A program made the position numbers and the translations under genes. A stretch of DNA of 64,000 bases, from NCBI RefSeq assembly GCF_005871205.1, contig NZ_SWKM01000011.1, positions 496,001 through 560,000 of the forward strand, given 5' to 3'. Below the pieces are notes generated by a model that saw nothing but the letters and a program-made list of their open reading frames with translations, was not told the origin of the DNA and did no database searches. Every line of letters starts with the position of its first letter. The stretch's first letter is position 1. The DNA comes from Marinobacter alexandrii. GTDB lineage: Bacteria > Pseudomonadota > Gammaproteobacteria > Pseudomonadales > Oleiphilaceae. Below, one piece after another: positions 26,333 to 35,690 of this stretch.

Positions 26333-27256
26333 CTAGGGTTTTGCGGTAACAAGGCGAGACCAGAGTCGGCCATCGATGGCAGACAGCCCCAGCGCAATCA
26401 GCCCCAAACCCGCGAGCTGGGTCGCCGTGATCGACTCGTTCAGGAACAGTATCCCCAGCAGAATCGCCGACCCGGGTACCAGCAGAGTGACCAGCAGCAG
26501 GTTGGTGGCCCCGGCCGATTCCAGCAGTTTGAAATAGATGATGTAAGCCAGAGACGTGGAGAACAGCGCCAGTCCCAGAATCGCACCCCAGCTGTGCACA
26601 CTCGCCGTACTGAGCGCCTGCGTCCCTTCCAGGCTCATCGCAATCGGCATCATGATCAGGCCCGAGGCGGTGACCTGGCCCGCGGCGGTCAGAATCGGAT
26701 GAACCCCCAGGGCCTTGAAACGCCGGCCATACACCCCGCCAAACGCATAGGACATCGCCGCACCGAGAATCGCCAGCTGTGGCAGCCAGGGCGTGGGCTC
26801 GGACGAAGCCGGCAGCCCGATCATCACCACCACACCCAGAAATCCGATCACCACACCCAGTACCTTCAGCGGCGTGGCGCGCTCGTCTGTCAGCAGGCAG
26901 GTGGCCACCACCACGGTGAACAGTGGCGTGGTGGCATTAAGAATGGACGCCAGGCCCGAGGCAATCTGGGTCTGGCCCCAGACGATCAGCGAAAATGGGA
27001 TGGCGTTGTTGATGGTGCCCATGCCCAGGAATGCCAGCCAGACCTGCCATTGCCTGGGCGGGCGCAAGCCCAGGATCAGCACCACGCCCCATAGCCCAAC
27101 GGCGGCCAGCGATACCCTCAGTGCAACAATGGTCAGTGGCGGCAGGTCCTGGACCGCAACACCAACAAAGAAAAATGACCCACCCCAGAGCAGCGACAGC
27201 ACCAGCAGCAGTGTCCATTCCCGCATTCCCATGGTCAGACTGATTGGAGATGTCAC
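26333..27256 (-). CDS. DMT superfamily transporter (EamA domains)
   Basis: A 307-residue inner-membrane protein with ten predicted helices in two EamA repeats (LLLVLSLLWGGSFFFVGVAV opens the first; LGAAMSYAFGGVYGRRF opens the second). Such proteins commonly export amino acids or metabolites. The C-terminal repeat ends with GSAILLGILFLNESITATQLAGLGLI, a family hallmark. It is convergent with the BASS transporter and divergent from the porin. Confidence 0.88.
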   Translation of the reverse strand: MTSPISLTMGMREWTLLLVLSLLWGGSFFFVGVAVQDLPPLTIVALRVSLAAVGLWGVVLILGLRPPRQWQVWLAFLGMGTINNAIPFSLIVWGQTQIASGLASILNATTPLFTVVVATCLLTDERATPLKVLGVVIGFLGVVVMIGLPASSEPTPWLPQLAILGAAMSYAFGGVYGRRFKALGVHPILTAAGQVTASGLIMMPIAMSLEGTQALSTASVHSWGAILGLALFSTSLAYIIYFKLLESAGATNLLLVTLLVPGSAILLGILFLNESITATQLAGLGLIALGLSAIDGRLWSRLVTAKP

Positions 27257-27512
27257 GATATGCTTCGCCTTATCAGTTAATTGGAACGACCAAGGCTAGC
27301 CGGCATTAACCGGTTCCGCCATCCGATTCTTGCGAGGTCGTACTGCCAAAGTGGCGAATTGCGCCCCTCCCAAATGAGCAGGTAATCAACTCCCTTGTGT
27401 TATTTCCCCTTGGTTGTGCTTCTCCGAGTATGGAATTCGGGCGTCAGATCGCGCTCCGGGGCTAGAGCTTCACGGCCCTGATCCCAGATTTCCAACAACA
27501 ACCGGGGGAATT

Positions 27513-28619
27513 ATGAACAACAACAATATCCGAAAATCAGCTCTGGCATTGGCCGTGGCAGCGACCTTGGGAGTCAGTGCTGGCGCCCAGGCAGCCATTG
27601 AAGTTTATGACGAGGACGACACCAGTTTTTCTGTGGATGGTTATTTCAATGCCTTCTATGTGAATCGGGATGACAAGCTGGCGGATACCCGCAATTCAGA
27701 CGTGAAGATGGGCTTCCTGCCGAACACCATCGGCTTCAATTTCAGCAAGGAAATGGGCGAGCTTACGCTGGGGGGGCGTTCTTCATTCTGGAGCACGATC
27801 AATGACAGCCTGCAGTCGCCGACCGATACGGCCATCGACGTGCGCCAGCTGTATGCCACCGTGGACGGTGCCTTTGGTCAGGTGCTGATGGGTAAGGACT
27901 TCGGTCTGTATGCCCGCTCCAATATATTCCAGGACGAGATACTGATGGGCTTTGGTTCTCCGGGTGCAGCGACCGGGGTGTCGTTCGGCAACATCCGGAC
28001 AGGTTATCCCTACCCCAATCCCTCGGCGCAAATTACCTATCGATCCCCGGACATGGGCGGGTTGAACGTGGCGGTGGGTATTTTAGAGCCGGCCAATACC
28101 ACGCCTGGCCCTGGTTCCGAGCAATCGGCGCCCCGGTTCGAAACAGAAGTTACCTACAGTGCCGATCTCAATGGTGTCAGCCTGACCGGCTGGCTCAACG
28201 GTCGTTCCCAGAAGTCTGAAAACGATACCAGTTCGGTGGATTCGACTGGCCTGGGCTACGGTTTGCGGGCATCGGTGGCCGGATTCTCGCTCAGTGGCTC
28301 CGGGTTCACTTCCGAGGGTGACGTGCCGGTCCTGATCAGTGACACGGCAGCGCCCATTTCCGAGGAGGATGCCGATGGCTTCCTGGTCCAGGGTTCCTAT
28401 ACCCTTGGCGCCAATCGCCTGGTTCTGTCTTATGGCGAGACTGATTCCGATCAGGCCGACTATGAGACTGAAAATACCTCGGTGGCGGTGTTCCATAGCG
28501 TGAACAGCAACCTCAAGCTGGTGGCGGAATACAACATGTTCGAGCAATCCACCAAGTCCACCGGTGCTGATGCGGCCGATATCGATACCCTGGCACTGGG
28601 AGCGGTCGTGATGTTCTGA
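27513..28619 (+). CDS. Outer-membrane porin, Gram-negative type
   Basis: A 368-residue protein with a signal peptide cleaved after AGAQA (about residue 27). The mature chain has alternating beta-strand sequence, typical of a 16-strand general porin (TGGRSSFWSTINDSL-like strands, VDGAFGQVLMGKDFGLYARSNIF for the conserved loop/strand), and ends LALGAVVMF with the C-terminal phenylalanine needed for outer-membrane assembly. ATG 27513 follows GGGGGAA. The upstream region holds a weak relative of the alcohol-cluster motif (ACTGCCAAAG at 27342), so co-regulation is possible but unsupported. Confidence 0.87.
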   Translation: MNNNNIRKSALALAVAATLGVSAGAQAAIEVYDEDDTSFSVDGYFNAFYVNRDDKLADTRNSDVKMGFLPNTIGFNFSKEMGELTLGGRSSFWSTINDSLQSPTDTAIDVRQLYATVDGAFGQVLMGKDFGLYARSNIFQDEILMGFGSPGAATGVSFGNIRTGYPYPNPSAQITYRSPDMGGLNVAVGILEPANTTPGPGSEQSAPRFETEVTYSADLNGVSLTGWLNGRSQKSENDTSSVDSTGLGYGLRASVAGFSLSGSGFTSEGDVPVLISDTAAPISEEDADGFLVQGSYTLGANRLVLSYGETDSDQADYETENTSVAVFHSVNSNLKLVAEYNMFEQSTKSTGADAADIDTLALGAVVMF

Positions 28620-28760
28620 GTCGGCGCTGACCGGCGCAGCCCGCTAAGGTCGGAACGGATGTTGGCCTTTGGGGGCGGCCGGAGTACGACTTAAGTGTCG
28701 TTTTACCCACGCCGCAACTGGCAGTGCCGGCTGCAGTCGATCAGGAGGGTAATTTTATCA

Positions 28761-30032
28761 ATGGCTTACCACAGTTTCGGCGCGCCGATTAAAAGCACGG
28801 AAGTCGCATTGGCAGGTTATCCGGATGCCGTAGAATCGGATCAAAGACCTCGACCTATGGATCCGGTGACTATGAGCCCAGAGACGGTCCCGTCAGCGGT
28901 TCGGACTGCCAGCGTAAACGTGCACAACCCGGCCCTGGCGGCCAGCCAGTTGGCTGCCCAACTCAGTCACGAAGACCTGGGCTGCGTGTTGTTTTTCTGT
29001 TCGGCGGAGTACGAACTGAAACAACTGGGGCCTGCGCTTGAGGCTGCGTTTCCGGGAGTTCGCATTTGCGGTTGCACTTCGGCTGGCGAAATTACCCCCG
29101 AGGGTTATGGGCGCGGCTGTATTACTGCCATTGGTTTTGATCAACGTTATTTCTCCATCGACTGCGCCTTGATTTCATCCCTGGATCGCTTTTCCTTGCA
29201 AGATGCCCAGGGCGTGATCAATCGCTTGCTGGCCACCTGTCGCGATGCCGGTCTGGCGCCGGTAAAAGGCAACACCTTTGCAATTACCTTGCTTGATGGC
29301 CTGTCCAGCCGGGAAGAGCTGGTTCTGGCTACCCTCAATTCGGCGCTGGGAACCATTCCCCAGTTTGGCGGCTCAGCAGGTGACGACGAGCGCCTTGCCA
29401 ATACCCACGTGTTTTATGACGGTCGGTTCCATACTGGCGCGGCTACCGTGATGCTGGTGAATACTCCGCTGGATTTCCGGGTGTTCTCCACCCATCACAT
29501 GGTCGATCGCAGCGAGAAGTTGGTCGTGACAGACGCCTGTTCCGAGCGTCGCACGGTAAAGGAACTCAATGCCGAGCCAGCGGCCCAGGCGTATGCTCGG
29601 GTCGTTGGGGTTCGGGTTGAAGATCTGGATCGGGAAATTTTCGCCCTGCGCCCGCTGGGCGTGAAGATTGGTGGCCATTACTTTGTCCGTTCGATCCAAC
29701 GGGTAAATCCTGATGGCAGTCTCACATTTTACTGCGCCGTTGAGACCGGGATCGTGATGACCGCTATGGAGCCGGAGAGCCTGCTTGACAGTGTTCGACA
29801 TCAGATCGAAGCCTCCGAACGGGTGGTGGGGACGCCCTTGATCACCATTGGGTGCGACTGTTTCCTGCGCCGTCTGGAAGCGGAATTAACCGGGGAGGTG
29901 GCTGCCGTGTCGGAATTTATGCGGCGCCATCGGGTGATCGGATTTAACACCTACGGTGAGCAGTTTGACGGAATGCACATCAATCAGACGTTTACGGGGG
30001 TGGTGATTGGCCAACCGGATGCCCATTCCTGA
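28761..30032 (+). CDS. nosP: FIST-domain sensor protein (NosP-like)
   Basis: A 423-residue cytoplasmic protein with FIST_N (from about residue 50, CVLFFCSAEYELKQLGPALEAAFPGVRICGCTSAGEI) and FIST_C domains. Such proteins encoded next to a hybrid kinase are the NosP haem proteins that sense nitric oxide and inhibit the kinase (P. aeruginosa PA1975 with NahK). ATG 28761 has AGGAGGGT upstream. The gene overlaps the following kinase gene by 26 bases, so translation is coupled. In Pseudomonas the pair opens the same alcohol-oxidation cluster. Haem binding itself cannot be read from the sequence. Confidence 0.82.
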   Translation: MAYHSFGAPIKSTEVALAGYPDAVESDQRPRPMDPVTMSPETVPSAVRTASVNVHNPALAASQLAAQLSHEDLGCVLFFCSAEYELKQLGPALEAAFPGVRICGCTSAGEITPEGYGRGCITAIGFDQRYFSIDCALISSLDRFSLQDAQGVINRLLATCRDAGLAPVKGNTFAITLLDGLSSREELVLATLNSALGTIPQFGGSAGDDERLANTHVFYDGRFHTGAATVMLVNTPLDFRVFSTHHMVDRSEKLVVTDACSERRTVKELNAEPAAQAYARVVGVRVEDLDREIFALRPLGVKIGGHYFVRSIQRVNPDGSLTFYCAVETGIVMTAMEPESLLDSVRHQIEASERVVGTPLITIGCDCFLRRLEAELTGEVAAVSEFMRRHRVIGFNTYGEQFDGMHINQTFTGVVIGQPDAHS

Positions 30033-32241
30033 CCCAGGCGAGCCGTCGACCGACGAGATGAAAAACCGCCAAATCGAGGCGCTGGAGGAAGAAAATCAGC
30101 GCCTGCGAAGGATTCGAGACGCGCTGATTGTGAGGGTGGAGTCAGGTACTGCCCACAAACCTGAGCCCTACGCTGCCTTTGAGCACTCGGTGATTCTGGC
30201 GGAACAGGTCCGGGAGCGGACCGATGCCTTGAATAATGCCTTGGAAGAGCTCAAGTCCAGCCATACGGCCGTCAATCGGGCCAGGGAAGAAGCCGAAACC
30301 ACTCGCCAGCGGCTTAGCGATGCGATCGAAAGCATCGCCGATGGGTTTGTCCTGTTCGACCGTCATCATCAACTGATACAGAGCAATAGTCGCTTCCGTA
30401 GTTATTGGCGCGATGCGGGGATCGTGGCGCCGGAACCGGGTACCAGCATTCAAGAGGTCAAAACTCGTGCCGAGGCCAGCGGCCTGATCGTCGAAGAACA
30501 TGACCACGACGACCCCGAAGGCTCGGTGTTCCTGCTGTCCAATCAACGCTGGGTTCAAGTAACCGAACGTGCCACCCGTGAGGGTGGCTTGGTGGTGCTC
30601 TATTCCGATATCACTGACGTTAAAAACAGCGAAATGATGCGCCGGATCAAAGCACTGGAAGAAAGCGAGCGTTGGATCCGTGTGGTCACCGATCACGTGC
30701 CAGCGCTGATCGCTTACGTCGGTGCCGATATGCGGGTTCAGTTCTGCAACAAGGTCTACGAGGCTTGGTACGGAAGAGGGGGGTTCCCGGTTCTGGAGCA
30801 GCGACTGGATCAGATTCACAGCCCTGAGTTCTACCAGCGCTTGCTGCCCCAGATCATGGAAGTGATGGACGGGCACAATGTAACGTTTGAGCTGGAAGAG
30901 ACCGATGGCAGGGGCGAGGTGCGGTACATGCTCCGTTCTTACGTGCCCAATCTGGACGAGTTTGGCGACATCATCGGTTTCTTCGTGCTAATCCGTGACA
31001 TAACGGACCGACGTAAGACCGCCTTGGCACTGGAGGAGGCTTACGATGATCTTGAGCGCCGGGTTAACGAGCGCACCGCGGCGTTAACCAGTCTGAATCA
31101 CAAGTTGCGTGACGCAAAGCTTGACGCTGAACGAGCGAACATGTCCAAGACCAAGTTCCTGGCGGCGGTCAGCCACGATCTGCTGCAACCGCTGAACGCC
31201 GCTCGGCTGTTTACCAGTTCGCTACTGGAGCAAAGTTTTGGTCCGAAGGCTGAGGGATTGGTACGTTCAGTGAGCACGTCGTTGGACGATGTGGAGAATC
31301 TACTCGGCACTCTGGTGGATATTTCCAAGTTGGATGCCGGTGTGATCAAACCGGATGTAACGGCATTTGATCTGCGCGATTTGCTTAACAACATTGCCCG
31401 GGAATTTCGGCAGATGGCGCTTTCGGAGGGCCTGCGGCTGGATTTTGTGCCGTGCTCGGTAGTGGTGGAATCCGACTCCCAGTTACTGGCTCGTATTCTC
31501 CGCAATTTTCTGACCAATGCTATTCGCTACACTCGCACCGGGCGCATCCTACTCGGTTGCCGCCGGCAGACAGATCATGTCGTGCTGCAGGTCTGGGATA
31601 CCGGGCCTGGTATTCCGGAAGACAAGCTCACCGAAATTTTTCAGGAGTTCAAGCGCATTAGTCCGAGTGGCGCCCAGGCAGACAAAGGCTTGGGGCTGGG
31701 CCTTGCCATCGTGGACAAGATTTCCCGGATGCTTGGTCATGAGGTACGGGTGTCCTCGGTTGAAGGCAAGGGGTCTGTGTTCAGCGTACGCGTGCCGTTG
31801 GGCCAGCTCCAGCCGCCCAGAGCGGTTGCGAGCGCGGCACCCTCTTTGCCGGATGCAGGCCTGGACGGAGTCCGTGTCTGGGTGATCGACAACGATCGCT
31901 CGATTTGCCAGGGCATGCAGACTTTGCTCGAAGGATGGCAGTGCCAGGTGGTGACGGCGGTTTCCCTCGAGGACCTGGAGCGGCAACTGGACATCGAGTC
32001 CGCGGAGGTGGAGCTGATCCTGGCCGACTATCACCTGGACAACGACGAAAACGGTGTCGACGTGGTAGGTGAAATTAATCGGCGGCGCAGTACACCAGCG
32101 CCTGTGTTGATGATTACCGCCAATTACTCCAATGAGCTGAAACAACGGATTCGGGCGTTGGGTTACCTGCTGATGAATAAGCCCTTGAAACCGTTAAAAT
32201 TACGCAGTGTTCTGCACCATGTGGTGCACAACTTAAGGTAG
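30007..32241 (+). CDS. nahK: Hybrid sensor histidine kinase (NahK/ErcS'-like)
   Basis: A 744-residue cytoplasmic kinase without membrane segments. Order: coiled coil (about 20-105), PAS domain (105-215, ADGFVLFDRHHQLIQSN), second PAS (225-340), HisKA with phospho-acceptor H390 in FLAAVSHDLLQPLNAAR, HATPase with N, G1 (DTGPGIP) and G2 (KGLGLGLAI) boxes, and a C-terminal receiver (VWVIDNDRSI... LILADYHLD with the acceptor Asp ... NKPLKP). It matches P. aeruginosa PA1976. The TTG at 30007 has GGGGGTGG at good spacing; ATG 30019 is an alternative. It probably takes signals from the NosP-like partner and feeds the regulator encoded at 32308 or a phosphotransfer protein elsewhere. Confidence 0.85.
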   Translation: MANRMPIPDPGEPSTDEMKNRQIEALEEENQRLRRIRDALIVRVESGTAHKPEPYAAFEHSVILAEQVRERTDALNNALEELKSSHTAVNRAREEAETTRQRLSDAIESIADGFVLFDRHHQLIQSNSRFRSYWRDAGIVAPEPGTSIQEVKTRAEASGLIVEEHDHDDPEGSVFLLSNQRWVQVTERATREGGLVVLYSDITDVKNSEMMRRIKALEESERWIRVVTDHVPALIAYVGADMRVQFCNKVYEAWYGRGGFPVLEQRLDQIHSPEFYQRLLPQIMEVMDGHNVTFELEETDGRGEVRYMLRSYVPNLDEFGDIIGFFVLIRDITDRRKTALALEEAYDDLERRVNERTAALTSLNHKLRDAKLDAERANMSKTKFLAAVSHDLLQPLNAARLFTSSLLEQSFGPKAEGLVRSVSTSLDDVENLLGTLVDISKLDAGVIKPDVTAFDLRDLLNNIAREFRQMALSEGLRLDFVPCSVVVESDSQLLARILRNFLTNAIRYTRTGRILLGCRRQTDHVVLQVWDTGPGIPEDKLTEIFQEFKRISPSGAQADKGLGLGLAIVDKISRMLGHEVRVSSVEGKGSVFSVRVPLGQLQPPRAVASAAPSLPDAGLDGVRVWVIDNDRSICQGMQTLLEGWQCQVVTAVSLEDLERQLDIESAEVELILADYHLDNDENGVDVVGEINRRRSTPAPVLMITANYSNELKQRIRALGYLLMNKPLKPLKLRSVLHHVVHNLR

Positions 32242-32277
32242 ACGTGATGCCTGGCTTACAATGGGAAGGATTGCGAG

Positions 32278-32294
32278 GGGCGACCAGGTCGCCC
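32278..32294. terminator. Inverted repeat between convergent kinase and regulator genes
   Basis: GGGCGACC-A-GGTCGCCC is a perfect 8-bp inverted repeat in the 66-base gap between two converging genes. It lacks a T-run on either side, so intrinsic termination would be weak. Confidence 0.35.
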
Positions 32295-32307
32295 GACGCC
32301 ACAGACC

Positions 32308-33081
32308 TTAGCGTTTGAGGTACTGGCTGAAATCAACATCGCTGGCGGACAGAATGGCCTGAACCCGGTTGTGTACTCCGAGCTTCCGCAGGATCGCCGA
32401 GACGTGGGCCTTAACGGTTGTTTCTGCGATATTGAGGTTGTAGGCGATCTGCTTGTTGGACTCGCCCTTGGACATTCTTTCCAGCACCAAAAGTTGGCGG
32501 CGGGTCAGGGAGTTCAGAAGCTCTGGTGAAATAGGGTTGTCGTCGTTCCGACTGCGGCGCTGGCGGCCCTCATTACTTGTGCGGATGATGTCTGAGGGGA
32601 GATAGACATTGCCGTTGAGGATCTGTTGGATCGCTTCGGTCATCTGGGCCCGGGGTGATGACTTGGTGATAAAGCCAATCGCGCCGTAAGTAATGGCCTG
32701 CAACACAACCTGTTTGTCTTCTTCCGCGGACACGATCACCACGGGAATACTGGGTGCCTCGTTACGCAAGGTGATCAGACCATTCAAGCCGTGCATACCG
32801 GGCATGTTCAGATCCAGCAGAATCAGGTCGAGATCATCATTCTCCCGGGTGATCTCGACGGCGCTGTCGAGATCGTCCGTTTCGATGATCGTGCTGTTTT
32901 GAAAGCCTGATGCAATGACGCTGCTGATTGCCTCCCGAAACAGCGGGTGGTCGTCGGCAATGAGAATCTTGTACGCGGGCTCCATGACGGCATCGGCCTG
33001 TTTGTTGTCGGTTTCGGGAGAGGTTCCGGAATCATGATAACGGTTTTCCGACGAGAGTGTGGCATCGAGCTCGTTGAGCAT
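32308..33081 (-). CDS. erbR: LuxR-family response regulator (AgmR/ErbR-like)
   Basis: A 257-residue NarL/LuxR-type regulator. The receiver begins [16 protein letters not shown] at about residue 37 with the acceptor Asp in [11 protein letters not shown]; the C-terminal HTH is [40 protein letters not shown]. In Pseudomonas AgmR/ErbR activates the PQQ ethanol-oxidation genes. Here a 36-residue extension precedes the receiver. The ATG at 33081 is supported by AAGGAG, while the inner ATG at 32985 lacks a ribosome-binding site, so the extension is probably real. The promoter region is shared with the divergent ABC cassette and contains the 14-bp cluster motif. Confidence 0.85.
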   Translation of the reverse strand: MLNELDATLSSENRYHDSGTSPETDNKQADAVMEPAYKILIADDHPLFREAISSVIASGFQNSTIIETDDLDSAVEITRENDDLDLILLDLNMPGMHGLNGLITLRNEAPSIPVVIVSAEEDKQVVLQAITYGAIGFITKSSPRAQMTEAIQQILNGNVYLPSDIIRTSNEGRQRRSRNDDNPISPELLNSLTRRQLLVLERMSKGESNKQIAYNLNIAETTVKAHVSAILRKLGVHNRVQAILSASDVDFSQYLKR

Positions 33082-33189
33082 GACAATCTCCTTCGCAAAG
33101 GCCAGAGACAGCCTCCGCTTATTATTGTGATGCTTCCATTACACGTCATAACCGCCATCGGTTGAATGCGACCATCGCACCAAAAAACA

Positions 33190-33203
33190 GGCACCAAAGT
33201 ACT
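33190..33203. promoter_or_regulatory. 14-bp cluster motif, erbR/ABC-cassette copy
   Basis: GGCACCAAAGTACT is a member of the six-copy motif set of the PQQ cluster (consensus close to RSTACYAARGWACT). It lies between erbR (minus) and the substrate-binding gene (plus), 37 bases before the latter's ATG. Confidence 0.45.
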
Positions 33204-33239
33204 ATTCTGGATACCGGCGGGGCTTCGTATTGTGAGGGG

Positions 33240-34226
33240 ATGAGCCGATCAATATGCAGCAAACCGAAGTGGTGGAAGCGGCGGGCGCCCAGACTGGCTG
33301 GTTTGCTGGCCGGCCTGATGTTCAGCGTCCTGGCAAGTGCCCAGCCGGTACTGACCCTCAGCGTCCTGTACGCTGGCACCGCCCACTGGGAACTGGATCA
33401 TCTCCAGCATGCGGGGTTGGATAGCGCTAACGGGTATCGCCTGGAACTGCGTCCGGTTGCCAATCTTCCAGCCTCGCGGCTGGCCGTGACCAGTGGCAGT
33501 GTCCAAGGTGCGGTGGCGGATCTGCTTTGGGCCCAGGCCCGATTTTCTGCGGGTGAGCCTTACCTGTACGTGCCTTTTTCGACCCAAATTGGTGACTTGG
33601 TGGTGGCTGAGAATTCAGCCATTCGTTCGTTGGCTGATCTGAACGGGCGTCGTCTGGGGGTGGCCGGTGGCCCCGACAGCAAGGGCTGGATATTGTTGCA
33701 GCAGGTCGCGTCGCAGCGAGGCCTGGACCTGGCAGCCAGTGTGGAACTGCAGTTTGGATCGCCGCCTCTGCTCAGCCAGGCGCTGAAACGCGGTCAGGTC
33801 GATGCCATCGTAACCTACTGGCACTTTGCAGCCAGACTTAAGGGGCAGGGTGGTTGGCGGTCGGCATTTCGGCTGCAGGATCTGCTTGCAGAACTCAATC
33901 TGGATCGGAACCTGCCCGTGCTGGGCTATGTCTTTCCCAACGCGTGGGCCGATGACCACCGCGATCTCATTGCGCGATTCGCCCGTTCGGTCCAGCAGGC
34001 GAAACAATCATTAGCCGTCGCCCCGGCCCACTGGCAGCGCCTGGCGTCTTTAATGCAGGAACCCGGCTCAGGGGAGTTGGCGGCGCTGCGCGAGGGTTAC
34101 TTGGCGGGCCGACCGCTACCACTTACCGAGCGTCGGGTGGCGGATTTGCACGCCCTGCTCCTGCTGACGGGCGCGGAGTCGGGCGAACTCATGCCTGCCG
34201 ACTTGTTTTTCAGGCCTGCCCCATGA
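33240..34226 (+). CDS. ABC substrate-binding protein, nitrate/sulfonate/thiamine-precursor type
   Basis: A 328-residue periplasmic binding protein. Start ATG 33240 gives a signal peptide (basic, then LAGLLAGLMFSVLASA, cleavage near residue 34). The mature chain resembles NMT1/SsuA-like proteins: SLADLNGRRLGVAGGPDSKGWILLQ and ALKRGQVDAIVTYWHFAARL. Its stop overlaps the permease start (ATGA), giving a three-gene ABC importer with the next two genes. The ligand is unknown. Position within the PQQ cluster and a cluster motif upstream suggest a role in quinoprotein metabolism. The GAGGGG just before the ATG is closely spaced; an upstream TTG at 33162 is less likely. Confidence 0.78.
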   Translation: MSRSICSKPKWWKRRAPRLAGLLAGLMFSVLASAQPVLTLSVLYAGTAHWELDHLQHAGLDSANGYRLELRPVANLPASRLAVTSGSVQGAVADLLWAQARFSAGEPYLYVPFSTQIGDLVVAENSAIRSLADLNGRRLGVAGGPDSKGWILLQQVASQRGLDLAASVELQFGSPPLLSQALKRGQVDAIVTYWHFAARLKGQGGWRSAFRLQDLLAELNLDRNLPVLGYVFPNAWADDHRDLIARFARSVQQAKQSLAVAPAHWQRLASLMQEPGSGELAALREGYLAGRPLPLTERRVADLHALLLLTGAESGELMPADLFFRPAP

Positions 34227-34999
34227 CCTCCGGTAGCGGTTCGCCGCCTTTGTGGTGCTACTGGGTGGTGCTGCCGGCAACCGTGCTGATCTGGGCTGTG
34301 CTTGCGGCCACCCTGGAAACCGCTCTCTTACCCACGCCAAGTGCAGTCATGGTTGCTCTTGCTAGTGAAGCGGTCAATGGTGAACTCTGGCGTCATCTGG
34401 CCGCAACTCTGGCTCGGGTGGCAATCGCCTTCGGCGTGGCAATGCTGCTGGGCGTGGTGATCGGCAGTGCCATGGGCCGCTCTGCCCGCCTCAACGCCTT
34501 GTTTGATCCGCTGCTCGTGATTCTGCTGAACTTGCCAGCGCTGGTCACGATCATCCTGATGTACGTCTGGTTCGGTCTGGTGGAAATGGCGGCCCTGCTG
34601 GCGGTCATTATCAACAAGGTACCGAACGTGGCGGTGACCGTGCGCGAAGGCGCTCGTAGCCTTGACGACAAACTTGAACAGATGGCTGTGGCTTACCGGT
34701 TCAGCCGCTGGCAGTGGCTACGAGAAGTGTGGCTGCCGCAAATGTTTCCTTACCTGATGGCGGCCACTCGGGGCGGGCTGGCGCTAATATGGAAGATTGT
34801 GCTGGTGGTGGAGCTGTTGGGTCGGTCTAACGGCGTCGGGTTCAAGCTGCATCTGGCATTTCAGGTTTTCGACGTGGCCACCATACTGGCCTACAGTTTG
34901 GCGTTCATTGCCGTGGTGCAAGTGATCGAGCTGGCCATTCTGCAGCCTCTGGAGCGTCGCGCCAACCGCTGGCGTCGGCCGGAGATGGCCCATGCTTGA
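34223..34999 (+). CDS. ABC transporter permease (SsuC/NrtB-like)
   Basis: A 258-residue inner-membrane permease of the BPD_transp_1 family with about six helices. The cytoplasmic coupling (EAA-like) loop is visible as YRFSRWQWLREVWLPQMFPYLMAA followed by TRGGLALIWKIVLVVEL. It overlaps the binding-protein gene by four bases and the ATPase gene by eight, so the three are one operon. Confidence 0.85.
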   Translation: MTSGSGSPPLWCYWVVLPATVLIWAVLAATLETALLPTPSAVMVALASEAVNGELWRHLAATLARVAIAFGVAMLLGVVIGSAMGRSARLNALFDPLLVILLNLPALVTIILMYVWFGLVEMAALLAVIINKVPNVAVTVREGARSLDDKLEQMAVAYRFSRWQWLREVWLPQMFPYLMAATRGGLALIWKIVLVVELLGRSNGVGFKLHLAFQVFDVATILAYSLAFIAVVQVIELAILQPLERRANRWRRPEMAHA

Positions 35000-35660
35000 G
35001 CTGGATATCAGTGGCCGCGGCTGGCATCAGCCCGTGCTGGGCGCCATTGTCACGACCGTTAACCGCGGTGACCGGGTGTGCCTGCTGGGACCATCTGGAG
35101 TGGGCAAGACCACGCTGCTTAATGCCATCGCCGGGCTTGATCGGAACCCCATAAAAGTGACGGCCCGCAGTTCGCAGTCGGTCCGTATCGGCTACCTGTT
35201 TCAGGAGCACCGGCTGCTGCCCTGGCGTAGCTTGCACCAGAATCTGAGAATCGTGGGCGCCACCGATGGTGAAGCGGATCGATTGCTGGCGGCGGTAGGC
35301 CTGACGGGCTACGGTCACCATTTTCCTGATCAGGTCTCCCTCGGTATGGCGCGTCGTGCCGCCCTGGCCCGGGCCATGGCTGTTAAACCCGATCTGCTCC
35401 TGCTGGACGAGCCTTTCGCCTCGCTTGACCCGATTCGTGCAGGCGAACTCAGGCAACTGATTCTCGATCTGTTGGCACAGTATCCGCATATGGGACTGGT
35501 GTGCGTCACTCACGATGCCCGGGATGCCGCCGAACTTGCCACTCGGCTTTGGTACCTCAACGGTGAGCCTGCGCGTTTGCAATGGGATGCGCCGGTAACA
35601 GCCGGCGACGATGTCAGGAAAATCGTCGAAAATCTTATAATGCCGGAACGGGGCGGCTAA
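34992..35660 (+). CDS. ABC transporter ATP-binding protein with divergent signature motif
   Basis: The 222-residue ATPase of the importer. Walker A is GPSGVGKTT, the Q-loop is GYLFQEHRLLPWRSLHQN as in SsuB/TauB-type proteins, Walker B is LLLLDEPFASLD and the switch His is in VCVTHDARDAAE. The ABC signature, normally LSGGMRQR, reads VSLGMARR, losing the second glycine-preceding position while keeping Ser and Gly. The last part overlaps nothing; 30 bases separate it from the convergent ABC-2 permease gene. Confidence 0.85.
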   Translation: MLELDISGRGWHQPVLGAIVTTVNRGDRVCLLGPSGVGKTTLLNAIAGLDRNPIKVTARSSQSVRIGYLFQEHRLLPWRSLHQNLRIVGATDGEADRLLAAVGLTGYGHHFPDQVSLGMARRAALARAMAVKPDLLLLDEPFASLDPIRAGELRQLILDLLAQYPHMGLVCVTHDARDAAELATRLWYLNGEPARLQWDAPVTAGDDVRKIVENLIMPERGG

Positions 35661-35690
35661 TCGCTTCGGGTATTGGCCCTTTAGCGGCTA

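Noticed and set aside
27342..27355. ACTGCCAAAGTGGC before the porin as a seventh copy of the cluster motif
   Set aside because: It matches the other copies poorly in the second half and lacks a clear -10 hexamer at the expected offset.
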